Shown here in pieces: positions 9,143 to 19,047 of a stretch of 46,483 bases of DNA. The DNA lies in the NCBI GenBank assembly GCA_028696945.1, contig JAQVGD010000005.1, forward strand, positions 1 through 46,483, given 5' to 3'. The notes beneath the pieces are model-generated. The model was not told the origin of the DNA. It searched no databases and saw only the letters and a list, made by a program, of their open reading frames with translations. Position 1 is the first letter of the stretch. Each line of letters opens with the position of its first letter. A program made the position numbers and the translations under genes. Source of the DNA: Lutibacter sp. (GTDB taxonomy: Bacteria; Bacteroidota; Bacteroidia; Flavobacteriales; Flavobacteriaceae).

Positions 9143-9515
9143 ATGAAATGAGCATATTAAATTTTGGTACACAAAGAAATGGTTAATAGCGAACTTGCCT
9201 ACCGTTAGGTAGGCAGCAACTGTTACCAACAAAAAAATAAAATATAAACAGATGAAACGAGCCATAACGAATTTTGATACACAGCAGAATGGTTAATGGC
9301 GAACTGCATCTGTACCAACAAAAAAATAAAATATAAACAGATGAAACGCCTACAACAAAATAATCTAATAGAAAAAGTAAGCTGCTAGGCGTTCCATTTG
9401 ACAAAAAAAGAATAAAAATTAAACAGATAAAACGAGCCATAACAAATTTTGATACACAGCAGAATGATTAATGGCGAACAGCAGCTGTACCAATAAAAAA
9501 ATAAAATATAAACAG
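9143..9515 (+). repeat. Array 2: four tandem ATG-bounded hairpin units filling the MFS-pgmB gap
   Basis: Unit starts at 9143, 9252, 9341, 9427 (ATA in the last); next ATG at 9516 is the pgmB start. The first unit carries a nested 20 bp palindrome; the third has a different hairpin. Confidence 0.92.
9196..9215. repeat. GC-rich short palindrome nested in repeat unit
   Basis: TGCCTACC-GTTA-GGTAGGCA, perfect 8 bp arms. Confidence 0.9.
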
Positions 9516-10172
9516 ATGAAAAAAGAACTCGCATTTATATTTGATTTAGATGGCGTAATTGTGGATACGGCAAAGTACCACTATTTGGCTTGGAGAAATT
9601 TGGCGAACGTTCTGGGTTTCGATTTTACCGAAGAACAAAATGAACTCTTAAAAGGCGTAAGCCGTGTTAAATCACTCGAAATTTTATTGTCCATCGGAAA
9701 AGTTAATTTATCCGAAGCAAAAAAACAAGAATTTTTACTTCAGAAAAATAAAGAATATTTGGAGTATGTCAATAAAATGACTTCCGAAGAAATTTTGCCC
9801 GGCGTGAATGATTTATTGAATTTTTTAGAGCTCAATGACATCAAATATGCCTTGGGTTCGGCCAGTAAAAACGCACCTTTAATTTTGGAGAAAGTCGGAC
9901 TTTTAAACAGATTTACCGCCATAGTTGATGGCAATGATGTTTCCAAGGCGAAACCCGATCCAGAAGTATTTTTAATCGGTGCCAAAAAATTAGAGATGAA
10001 ACCTGAAAATTGCGTGGTTGTAGAAGATGCCATTGCGGGAATACAGGCGGCAAATGCCGCAAAAATGATAAGTATAGGAATTGGAGATACCAATGTGTTG
10101 CATGAAGCTGATTATGTTTTTAAAGATTTGACAGCCATTACACCCGATTTTTTAAAAAATATAATGAATTAA
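9516..10172 (+). CDS. pgmB: Beta-phosphoglucomutase / HAD hydrolase
   Basis: 'FDLDGVIVDTAKYHYLAWRNLA' HAD motif, 'KPDPEVFLIGAKKLEMKPENCVVVEDAIAGIQAA'; adjacent to GH65. The ORF-track start (9471) extends into the repeat; ATG 9516 preferred. Confidence 0.92.
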   Translation: MKKELAFIFDLDGVIVDTAKYHYLAWRNLANVLGFDFTEEQNELLKGVSRVKSLEILLSIGKVNLSEAKKQEFLLQKNKEYLEYVNKMTSEEILPGVNDLLNFLELNDIKYALGSASKNAPLILEKVGLLNRFTAIVDGNDVSKAKPDPEVFLIGAKKLEMKPENCVVVEDAIAGIQAANAAKMISIGIGDTNVLHEADYVFKDLTAITPDFLKNIMN

Positions 10173-10177
10173 AGACA

Positions 10178-12484
10178 ATGAACAAAAATTATATTAAGCC
10201 TTACGAATGGTCAATTGTAGAAGAAGGATTTTATGCTGAAAATGTAGAAGCCTCAGAAAGTTTGTTTAGTATTGGCAATGGGTCTATGGGACAGCGTGCC
10301 AATTTTGAGGAAGCATATTCAGGAAAAACTTTTCAGGGAAGTTATATTGGCGGTATTTATTATCCCGATAAAACTAGAGTTGGCTGGTGGAAAATTGGCT
10401 ATCCAGAGTATTTTGCCAAAGTGCTGAATGCGCCAAACTGGATTGGTATTAATATTCAAATCAATAAAACACAACTCGATTTAAATACTTGTGAAGTTTC
10501 AAATTTCAGAAGGGAATTAAACATGAAAGAAGGCTGGCTAAGTCGCTCTTTCCATGCAATTCTTGAAACAGGAGAGGAAATTCAGGTTGATACAAAACGC
10601 TTTATAAGTCTGGAATACAATGAAATAGGAGCGATTGAGTACGCTGTAAAAGCTATTAATTTTTCGGGAGAAATTTCTTTCTCTCCTTATATTGATGCTG
10701 GCATCAAAAATGAAGATACCAATTATGATGAATATTTTTGGGAAATTTTAAAAATCGTTAAAGGCAAAAAGAATGGTTGTATTCTTTCAAAAACCTTAAA
10801 AACAGCATTTCATGTGGCAACGGCCATGGAAGTTTCGTTTGAGATAAATAATGAAAATATTGAAGTTTTACAACAAACTGAAGTTAAAGAAAAATCTTTA
10901 CATTATACCTTTATCTTAAATGTTTCCAAGGGAGATACCGCTAAAATTTATAAATATGGAAGTTCTGTAAGTTCCCTAAATTATCAAAAGGAAGATTTGA
11001 TTGAAGCCGCTTTTAACAATGTTAAAAAAGCACATAACTTAGGTTTTTCGCAACTGTTGGAAAGTCAGAAGGAAGCTTGGTCAAAAATTTGGCACACGGC
11101 TGATATCATTATTGAAGGAGACATAAAAGCGCAACAAGGCATAAGATTTAATATTTTTCAATTGAACCAAACTTATTTGGGAACCGATGCCCGATTAAAT
11201 ATTGGTCCGAAAGGTTTCACTGGCGAAAAATACGGCGGAAGCACTTATTGGGACACCGAAGCTTATTGCATTCCTTTTTATATGGCAACAAAAGATGCCA
11301 GCGTGGCGAAAAATTTATTATTATATCGCTACAATCATTTGGAAAAAGCCATTGAAAATGCACAAAAGCTCGGATTTAAGAATGGAGCGGCTTTATATCC
11401 GATGGTTACCATGAATGGCGAAGAAAGCCATAACGAATGGGAAATTACTTTTGAGGAAATTCATAGAAACGGTGCTATGATTTACGGAATTTACAACTAT
11501 GTAAATTATACACAGGATTTTGAATATGTTCCAAAATTTGGATTGGAAGTAATCATTGCTGTCGCACGTTTTTGGCACCAGCGCGCCAATTTTTCTGAAG
11601 CAAAAGGCCAATATGTGGTTTTAGGAGTTACGGGTCCAAATGAATATGAAAATAATGTAAACAATAATTTTTACACCAATTATTTGACAAAATGGTGCAT
11701 TCATTATGCAGTGGAATGTTTGGAGAGGGTTAATCAGGAGTATCCGGAGGATTTTAAGCGTGTAATGGATAAAACCAAATTAACAGATGAAGAAATCGAA
11801 GAATGGTTGAAGATTGCCAATAATATATATTTTCCTTTTAGTTTGGAACACAATGTTTATTTGCAGCAGGATGGATTTTTGGACAAGGAATTAATTCCAG
11901 TTACTGAATTGCCACAATCTGAAAGACCCATCAATCAAAATTGGTCTTGGGATCGCATTTTGCGTTCTTGTTATATCAAACAAGCCGATGTTTTGCAATG
12001 CATGTTCTTTTTTGAAAACAAATTCAGCAAAGATGATTTAGAACGTCATTTCGATTTTTATGAGCCTTTAACGGTTCATGAATCCTCGTTATCGCCTTGC
12101 GTACATTCCATTTTGGCAGCTTCAATAGACAGAATGCCAAAAGCTTATGAACAGTATGTACGGACTGCACGTTTGGATTTAGACGATTATAACCACGAAG
12201 TTCATGAAGGTTGCCACATTACAAGCATGGCTGGAACTTGGATGTCAATTGTGCAAGGATTTGGCGGTATGCGCGTTTGGGAAGATGGCATTTTAACCTT
12301 TAATCCACAAATTCCAAAAGAATGGAAATCGTATTCCTTTACCATAAATTTTAGGGGAAATATTATAAAAGTTTATAAAAGTCAGACAGGAAGTAAATTC
12401 TTTAATGAATCGGAAAATGAAATTAAAATGTTGGTAAATGAGAAAGAAATTTTAATTCCAGCAAATCAATTGGTTACGGTATAA
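10178..12484 (+). CDS. Glycoside hydrolase family 65 (maltose/trehalose-type phosphorylase)
   Basis: 'GNGSMGQRANFEE', 'YWDTEAYCIPFYMATKD', 'VTGPNEYENNVNNNFYTNYL', 'HEGCHITSMAGTWMSIVQGFGGMRVWED'. Confidence 0.95.
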   Translation: MNKNYIKPYEWSIVEEGFYAENVEASESLFSIGNGSMGQRANFEEAYSGKTFQGSYIGGIYYPDKTRVGWWKIGYPEYFAKVLNAPNWIGINIQINKTQLDLNTCEVSNFRRELNMKEGWLSRSFHAILETGEEIQVDTKRFISLEYNEIGAIEYAVKAINFSGEISFSPYIDAGIKNEDTNYDEYFWEILKIVKGKKNGCILSKTLKTAFHVATAMEVSFEINNENIEVLQQTEVKEKSLHYTFILNVSKGDTAKIYKYGSSVSSLNYQKEDLIEAAFNNVKKAHNLGFSQLLESQKEAWSKIWHTADIIIEGDIKAQQGIRFNIFQLNQTYLGTDARLNIGPKGFTGEKYGGSTYWDTEAYCIPFYMATKDASVAKNLLLYRYNHLEKAIENAQKLGFKNGAALYPMVTMNGEESHNEWEITFEEIHRNGAMIYGIYNYVNYTQDFEYVPKFGLEVIIAVARFWHQRANFSEAKGQYVVLGVTGPNEYENNVNNNFYTNYLTKWCIHYAVECLERVNQEYPEDFKRVMDKTKLTDEEIEEWLKIANNIYFPFSLEHNVYLQQDGFLDKELIPVTELPQSERPINQNWSWDRILRSCYIKQADVLQCMFFFENKFSKDDLERHFDFYEPLTVHESSLSPCVHSILAASIDRMPKAYEQYVRTARLDLDDYNHEVHEGCHITSMAGTWMSIVQGFGGMRVWEDGILTFNPQIPKEWKSYSFTINFRGNIIKVYKSQTGSKFFNESENEIKMLVNEKEILIPANQLVTV

Positions 12485-12682
12485 TTCTTAAATAACAACC
12501 CATGAAAAACCTATTTTTCAATTTATACCTTCTGTCCAAAATAATATCATACAAATATGAAGAGATTGGTTTAACTGGGAAATAAGTTAAAATATAGTAA
12601 ACGGTGATGCAATTATTTTTGAAAACACTATAGAAATCTATTAGAAAGGTGTTTTACTGCTCACAACAAAAATTATAATTAA

Positions 12683-15061
12683 ATGAAATTATTAAAATTA
12701 TTGCTAATTTTTCTTATTGCAGGAAGTTCATTGTTAAATGCACAAAATGCAGACAGGAAATTTGTTTCCGTTAGCCAAAAAAATACAGTTGTTGAGGTTA
12801 AAACCAATGATGGTTCTTATCAAATAATACCCTTTTCAACCAAAATTGTGGAAACTTCATTTATTCCCAATGGCGAAGTTTACAATCCCAATTCGCATGC
12901 GGTGGTTTTGAATTCTGAAAATTTGGAATTTAACATAACTGAAAAAGAAAATTCAATTCAATTGAAAACAGACGGTGTTTCAGTTCAAATTACAAAAACA
13001 CCATTCCAGATTTCCTATTTTTATAAGAATAAACCTTTAATTTCTGAAAGAAAAGGCTACGTTAAAACCGAAGAATTTGAAATATTAGATTTCAATTTAA
13101 CAGCCGATGAAATTTTATATGGTGGTGGTGCCCGCGCTTTGGGAATGAACCGCAGGGGAAACAGATTGCAATTGTACAACCGAGCACATTATGGCTATGA
13201 AACACGTTCGGAATTGATGAATTTTACCATGCCTTTGGTATATTCTTCCAATTTATATGCAATTCATTTCGACAATGCGCCCATAGGTTATTTGGATTTA
13301 GACAGCAAAAAAGACAATTCTTTAGTTTATGAAACTATTTCAGGTAGAAAAACTTATCAGGTGGTTGCAGGTGATTCCTGGGAAGATTTAATTGAGCAAT
13401 ACACCAGTTTAACTGGAAAACAACCGATGATTCCGCGTTGGGCACTGGGAAATTTTTCAAGCCGATTTGGTTACCATTCCCAAAATGAAACGATAAATAC
13501 CATCGATCAATTTTTGAAAGATGAAATTCCTGTTGATGCTATTATTTTAGATTTATTTTGGTTTGGAAAAGAGATGAAAGGCACGATGGGAAATCTGGAA
13601 TTTTTGAAAGATTCATTCCCTAATCCAAAGAAAATGATTGCCGATTTAAAAGAAAAAGGTGTCAAAACCATTTTGATTACGGAACCTTTTATATTGACAA
13701 CCTCAGGAAAATGGGATGAAGCCGTTGAAAAGGATATTTTGGGAAAAACCAAAGAAGGAAAACCATACACTTACGATTTTTACTTTGGAAACACAGGAAT
13801 TATAGATATTTTTAAGCCTGAAGGAAAGGCTTGGTTTTGGGAAGTTTACAAGAAATTTAACGATTATGGTGTTGCCGGTTGGTGGGGAGATTTGGGCGAG
13901 CCAGAAGTGCATCCTTCCGATTTGCAGCATGCAACAGGTTCTGCCGATGAGGTTCACAATATTTACGGCCACAATTGGGCAAAACTCATTTTTGAAGGTT
14001 ATCAAAAAGAATATCCAAACCAGCGACCATTTATTTTGATGCGCGCCGGTTATTCCGGTTCCCAGCATTACGGCATGATTCCGTGGTCGGGAGACGTAAA
14101 CAGAAGTTGGGGTGGATTGCAGTCGCAACCCGAAATTGCTTTGCAAATGGGCATGCAGGGAATAGGCTATATGCATTCTGATTTGGGCGGATTTGCAGGA
14201 AATAATTTAGATGATGAATTGTACACGCGTTGGTTGCAATATGGTGTTTTTCAGCCTATTTATCGTCCGCACGCCCAGGAAGAAGTGCCTTCTGAACCCG
14301 TTTTTAGAGAGCCGAAAACAAAAGCATTGGCCAAGAAATCGATTGAATTGCGGTACAGTTTATTGCCATATAATTACACCTTGGTTTTTGAGAACAACCA
14401 AAAAGGAACGCCTTTAATGAGACCATTATTTTTTGAAGATTCGAATGTTTCCTCATTTATAAACGATAAAACCTATTTGTGGGGCGACAGTTTTTTGGTG
14501 AGTCCAGTGGTAAAACAAGGTATTTCTGAACAAGAAGTTTATTTTCCAGCAAACTCAAATTGGTACAATTTTTATACCGATGAAAAAGTTGGTGGCGGAC
14601 AAACAAAATTGATTTCCTTAAATGAAGAAAATATTCCTGTTTATGTTCGTGGTGGTGCTTTTATTCCCAGGATTCAACCCATACAAAATACAGGATTGTA
14701 CAATTTGAAATCATTCGATTTGCATTTTTATTTTGATGAATCCGTTAAAGCAAGCGAAGGACATTTGTACAATGATGATGGTGAAACGCCAAATGCTTTT
14801 GAAAAAGGTAAATATGAGATTTTGAATTTTGAAAGCAAATACGAAAACAATAAATTAGCTATTGAAATTGAATCAAAAATTGGTAAAAATTATCAATTTT
14901 CTAAAAAAATGATTAACTTACTGATTTATAATATTTCAAAAAGACCTAGAAAAGTGACAGGCAATGATTTTACCTGGGATGAAAATAATAAGACTTTATT
15001 AATTCCTGTTTTATTAAATAATCCTTCAGTAAAAAAGATAAAAATTAAATTAATTCATTAA
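12683..15061 (+). CDS. Glycoside hydrolase family 31 alpha-glucosidase, exported
   Basis: Signal peptide; 'PVDAIILDLFWFGKEMKGTMGNLEF', 'GVAGWWGDLGEPEVHP', 'WSGDVNRSWGGLQSQ'. Confidence 0.95.
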   Translation: MKLLKLLLIFLIAGSSLLNAQNADRKFVSVSQKNTVVEVKTNDGSYQIIPFSTKIVETSFIPNGEVYNPNSHAVVLNSENLEFNITEKENSIQLKTDGVSVQITKTPFQISYFYKNKPLISERKGYVKTEEFEILDFNLTADEILYGGGARALGMNRRGNRLQLYNRAHYGYETRSELMNFTMPLVYSSNLYAIHFDNAPIGYLDLDSKKDNSLVYETISGRKTYQVVAGDSWEDLIEQYTSLTGKQPMIPRWALGNFSSRFGYHSQNETINTIDQFLKDEIPVDAIILDLFWFGKEMKGTMGNLEFLKDSFPNPKKMIADLKEKGVKTILITEPFILTTSGKWDEAVEKDILGKTKEGKPYTYDFYFGNTGIIDIFKPEGKAWFWEVYKKFNDYGVAGWWGDLGEPEVHPSDLQHATGSADEVHNIYGHNWAKLIFEGYQKEYPNQRPFILMRAGYSGSQHYGMIPWSGDVNRSWGGLQSQPEIALQMGMQGIGYMHSDLGGFAGNNLDDELYTRWLQYGVFQPIYRPHAQEEVPSEPVFREPKTKALAKKSIELRYSLLPYNYTLVFENNQKGTPLMRPLFFEDSNVSSFINDKTYLWGDSFLVSPVVKQGISEQEVYFPANSNWYNFYTDEKVGGGQTKLISLNEENIPVYVRGGAFIPRIQPIQNTGLYNLKSFDLHFYFDESVKASEGHLYNDDGETPNAFEKGKYEILNFESKYENNKLAIEIESKIGKNYQFSKKMINLLIYNISKRPRKVTGNDFTWDENNKTLLIPVLLNNPSVKKIKIKLIH

Positions 15062-15237
15062 TGAATCGAGCATTACAAATTTTGACAGATAAAAGAATGA
15101 TTAATGGCGAACAGTAGCTGTACCAACAAAAAAATAAAAATTAAACAGATGAAACGAGCCATAACAAATTTTGATACACAGCAGAATGATTAATGGCGAA
15201 CTGCATCTGTACCAACAAAAAAATAAAAATTAAACAG
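15061..15237 (+). repeat. Array 3: two tandem ATG-bounded hairpin units filling the GH31-GH13 gap
   Basis: Units start at ATG 15061 (overlapping the GH31 stop as TAATG) and 15149; the next ATG (15238) starts the GH13 gene. Confidence 0.93.
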
Positions 15238-16908
15238 ATGAAAAAATATTTATTCATTCTATTATCGATTGTTTCAATAAGTTGTTCTCCTAAAAAACAA
15301 GATAAAATTTTGACAAAAAACAATACTGAAAAACCGTTTCTATGGGCAAGTGCAAACATTTATTTTTTACTGACAGACCGATTTAATAATGGTGATGTCT
15401 CAAATGATTTAAACTTCAGTAGAACTCGAGTTGCCGCTAAATTAAGAGGATTTGAAGGCGGAGATATTAAAGGAATTACTCAAAAAATTAAAGAGGGCTA
15501 TTTTACCAATTTAGGTATCAATGCGATTTGGTTAACACCAATTGTTGAGCAAATCCACGGTTCTGTTGATGAAGGTACAGGAATCACATTTGGTTATCAT
15601 GGGTACTGGACAAGAGATTGGACTTCACTAGATCCAAATTTTGGATCGGAAGAAGCGTTGAAAAATTTAGTTGAAGTTGCACATAAAAACGGAATTAGAA
15701 TTGTGTTAGATGCCGTAATTAATCATACCGGTCCTGTAACAAATGTAGATCCTGTTTGGCCTGAAGATTGGGTAAGAATTGGTCCGCAATGTGATTATCA
15801 AACCTACGAATCTACCACGGCTTGTACTTTGGTTAAAAACCTTCCAGATATTAAAACTGAAAGCGATGCAACTGTTGAAATCCCAGTGCAATTGGCCAAA
15901 AAATGGAAATCGGAAGGAAGATATGAGCAAGAAATGAAAGAATTGGATGAGTTTTTCATGAGAACTGGCTATCCGAGAGCCCCAAAATATTACATCATTA
16001 AATGGCTAACAGATTATATTGCCGAATTCGGAATTGATGGATACAGGGCTGATACCGTGAAGCATATGGAAGAAAGTGTGTGGGGAGATTTTAGAAATGA
16101 ATGTGATTATGCATTTAAATTGTGGAAGGAAAACAATCCAGAGAAAGTGTTGGATAACAATAACTTTTATTTGGTTGGTGAGGTTTATAATTATGGTATT
16201 TCCGGTGGACAAATTTTTGACTTTGGCGACAAGAAAGTCAATTATTTTAAAAATGGGTTTAACAGTTTGATCAATTTTGAATTCAAATGGAATGCTGCCC
16301 AACTTTCTTCTTATGAAGCCCTTTTTTCAAAATATGATTCTATCTTACAAAATGATTTAAAAGGATTTGGCGTTTTAAACTATATAAGTTCCCATGATGA
16401 CGGCGCGCCTTTCGACAAAGAAAGAACCAAATCTTTTGAATCTGCCACAAAATTATTATTATGTCCAGGTACTTCTCAAGTTTATTATGGCGATGAATCT
16501 GCCCGTTCATTAATTATTGAAGGTACCGAAGGTGATGCCACTTTGCGTTCCAATATGAATTGGAACGAAATTGCAAATAGGCTACAAACCAAAGAAATTT
16601 TAACGCATTGGCAAAAATTGGGATTGTTCAGAAATAACCATGTTGCTGTTGGCGCAGGAGTTCATAAAATGATTTCTGAAAATCCTTATGTTTTTCAAAG
16701 AACCTATTCAAAAGGAGATTTTAAGGATGTAGTGGTTGTAGGACTCGATTTAAATATAGGCGAAAAGAAACTGAATATAGGAACTGAATTTATGGAAGGC
16801 ACTGTTTTGGTTGATGCTTATTCCAATACCGAGGTTATTGTTAAAAACGGAATGGCGATTTTAAATACGCCATTCTCGATTGTTTTATTAGAAAAGAAAA
16901 ACCAATAA
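15238..16908 (+). CDS. GH13 alpha-amylase-family lipoprotein
   Basis: Lipoprotein signal (LLSIVSISCSPKK); 'VLDAVINHTGP', 'GIDGYRADTVKHME', 'LVGEVYNYG', 'YISSHDDGAP'. ORF-track start (15193) is inside the repeat; ATG 15238 preferred. Confidence 0.93.
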   Translation: MKKYLFILLSIVSISCSPKKQDKILTKNNTEKPFLWASANIYFLLTDRFNNGDVSNDLNFSRTRVAAKLRGFEGGDIKGITQKIKEGYFTNLGINAIWLTPIVEQIHGSVDEGTGITFGYHGYWTRDWTSLDPNFGSEEALKNLVEVAHKNGIRIVLDAVINHTGPVTNVDPVWPEDWVRIGPQCDYQTYESTTACTLVKNLPDIKTESDATVEIPVQLAKKWKSEGRYEQEMKELDEFFMRTGYPRAPKYYIIKWLTDYIAEFGIDGYRADTVKHMEESVWGDFRNECDYAFKLWKENNPEKVLDNNNFYLVGEVYNYGISGGQIFDFGDKKVNYFKNGFNSLINFEFKWNAAQLSSYEALFSKYDSILQNDLKGFGVLNYISSHDDGAPFDKERTKSFESATKLLLCPGTSQVYYGDESARSLIIEGTEGDATLRSNMNWNEIANRLQTKEILTHWQKLGLFRNNHVAVGAGVHKMISENPYVFQRTYSKGDFKDVVVVGLDLNIGEKKLNIGTEFMEGTVLVDAYSNTEVIVKNGMAILNTPFSIVLLEKKNQ

Positions 16909-16910
16909 AA

Positions 16911-19040
16911 ATGAAAAATAGTTTAAAACTTAGCATAGTGCTTTTGAGTATATTGCTATTTTCTTGTTCAAAAAAGAGTGAATGGCAAACTGCTGTTGCT
17001 TCGCCTGACGACAATGTTAAAGTTGAATTTATGTTAACCGAGAAAGGTGAACCTACCTATTTGGTTACCTTCAAAAATAAGGAGGTCATAAAAACATCCA
17101 CATTGGGAGGTTTCGATTTAAAAGATATGGCATCTTTAAAAGAAAACTTCGAAATTATAAATGCAACAAAAAGTAATTTTAATGAAGTATGGGAAATGCC
17201 TTGGGGAGAACAAACCAAAGTTGAAAATAACTATAACGAGTTAAAAATTGAGCTTCAAGAAAAAGCAGATTTAAAACGAAAACTAACTATTGTTTTCAGG
17301 GTTTATAATGATGGATTGGGATTTAGATATGAGTTTCCTGAACAGGAAAACCTTTCTGAAGTAATTATTACCGATGAAAATACTCAGTTTAATTTAACTG
17401 GAAATCATAAAGTTTGGTGGATTCCAGGCGATTGGGATATTTATGAGCATTTGTACAATACTTCAAAATTTACAGAAATTGATGCGCTTTCAAAAGCAAA
17501 TCACCCAGATTTGGCCCAAACATACATTCCTGAAAATGCGGTAAATACGCCAGTTACCATGAAAACGGATGAAGGTTTGTATTTGAGTTTTCACGAAGCT
17601 GCTTTGGTGGATTATTCGGATATGACTTTAAAAATAGACAAGGAAAATTTAGCCATGAACAGTGAATTGGTGGGGTCTGAACGCACAGGTTACAAAGTAA
17701 AAAGAGCAGTTCCTTTTCATACGCCTTGGAGAACCCTTCAAATTGCCGAAAAAGCTGGTGATTTAATTGAATCTAAATTGATTGTAAATCTGAACGAACC
17801 AAATAAAATTGGCGATATTTCTTGGTTTAAACCCACAAAATATATGGGAATTTGGTGGGAAATGCATTTGGGAAAATCTACGTGGGATTATAGTGGAAAC
17901 CAAGATATGACTTCATTTACAACAGATGCCAAACCACATGGAAAACACGGAGCAACTACTGAAAACGCAAAAGCATTTATAGATTTTTCAGCAAAAAACA
18001 ATATAGGTGCAGTTTTGGTTGAAGGTTGGAATACAGGCTGGGAACATTGGATCGGTTTTGAAGACCGTGAAGGCGTGTTCGATTTTGTGACGCCTTATCC
18101 AGATTACGATTTAAAAGAAGTGGTGCGTTATGGAAAAGAAAAAGGGGTGGAAATTATTATGCACCACGAAACTTCTGCGGCAACTGAAACCTACGAAAAA
18201 CAACAAGATACCGCTTATGCTTTGATGCAAAGTTTGGGAATTCATGCGGTTAAAACAGGTTATGTTGGCAAAATTTTACCAAAAGGAGAATACCATCACG
18301 GACAATATATGGTGAACCAATACAACAATGCGGTACTAAAAGCGGCGAAATACCAAGTAGCCATCAATGCCCATGAACCTATTAAAGCTACTGGTTTGCG
18401 AAGAACGTATCCCAACACTATTTCCCGTGAAGGTTTGCGCGGACAGGAATTTAACGCCTGGGCTTCTGACGGAGGAAATCCGCCAGAACATTTACCGATT
18501 ATTGCCTTTACAAGAATGTTGGCAGGACCAATCGACTTTACCCCTGGAATTTTCGACATAAAATTTGACAAGTGGAAAAAAGAGAATCAGGTAAATACAA
18601 CCATAGCCCAACAATTGGCTTTGTATGTGGTAATTTACAGTCCAGTTCAAATGGCAGCCGATTTAATCGAGAATTATGAAGGAAATCCAGCTTTTCAATT
18701 TATAAAAGATGTTGGCGTAGATTGGCAAACAACAAAAGTTTTAAACGGAGAAATTGGCGATTTTGTAACTATTGCTAGAAAAGAACGCAGTTCAGAAAAT
18801 TGGTTTGTGGGTGGAATTACCGATGAAAATGCAAGAGAAATGGATATTAAATTTGATTTTTTAAGTCCAGAGGTAACCTATGAAGCCATTATTTATGAAG
18901 ATGGGAAAGATGCACATTGGAACGAGAATCCAACCTCCATCAACATCAGAAAATTGGAAATTACCAATCAAACAGATTTAAAATTAAAATTAGCTCCTGG
19001 AGGCGGATTTGCCATCAGTTTAAAACCCTTAAAAAAATAA
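16911..19040 (+). CDS. susB: Glycoside hydrolase family 97 (SusB-like alpha-glucosidase), lipoprotein
   Basis: Lipoprotein signal (LLFSCSKKS); 'WWEMHLGKSTWDYSGNQDMTSF', 'VLVEGWNTGWEHW', 'MHHETSAATETYE', 'NAHEPIKATGLRRTYPN'. Confidence 0.95.
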   Translation: MKNSLKLSIVLLSILLFSCSKKSEWQTAVASPDDNVKVEFMLTEKGEPTYLVTFKNKEVIKTSTLGGFDLKDMASLKENFEIINATKSNFNEVWEMPWGEQTKVENNYNELKIELQEKADLKRKLTIVFRVYNDGLGFRYEFPEQENLSEVIITDENTQFNLTGNHKVWWIPGDWDIYEHLYNTSKFTEIDALSKANHPDLAQTYIPENAVNTPVTMKTDEGLYLSFHEAALVDYSDMTLKIDKENLAMNSELVGSERTGYKVKRAVPFHTPWRTLQIAEKAGDLIESKLIVNLNEPNKIGDISWFKPTKYMGIWWEMHLGKSTWDYSGNQDMTSFTTDAKPHGKHGATTENAKAFIDFSAKNNIGAVLVEGWNTGWEHWIGFEDREGVFDFVTPYPDYDLKEVVRYGKEKGVEIIMHHETSAATETYEKQQDTAYALMQSLGIHAVKTGYVGKILPKGEYHHGQYMVNQYNNAVLKAAKYQVAINAHEPIKATGLRRTYPNTISREGLRGQEFNAWASDGGNPPEHLPIIAFTRMLAGPIDFTPGIFDIKFDKWKKENQVNTTIAQQLALYVVIYSPVQMAADLIENYEGNPAFQFIKDVGVDWQTTKVLNGEIGDFVTIARKERSSENWFVGGITDENAREMDIKFDFLSPEVTYEAIIYEDGKDAHWNENPTSINIRKLEITNQTDLKLKLAPGGGFAISLKPLKK

Positions 19041-19047
19041 TACAATA

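Noticed and set aside
9183-9440. Minus-strand ORF of 85 aa
   Set aside because: Made of the repeat units read on the opposite strand (A-rich tails give Phe/Leu runs); no independent support.
9143-9515. Integron attC sites / gene cassettes
   Set aside because: The units are imperfect palindromes with bulges, as attC sites are, but they lack clear RYYYAAC/GTTRRRY core sites. They abut gene starts, not just gene ends, and no IntI is present in the window.
13703-14176. Minus-strand ORF of 157 aa inside GH31
   Set aside because: Antisense to a well-supported CDS; no recognisable protein features.
15141-15359. Minus-strand ORF of 72 aa
   Set aside because: Antisense to the repeat and GH13 start; a composition artefact.
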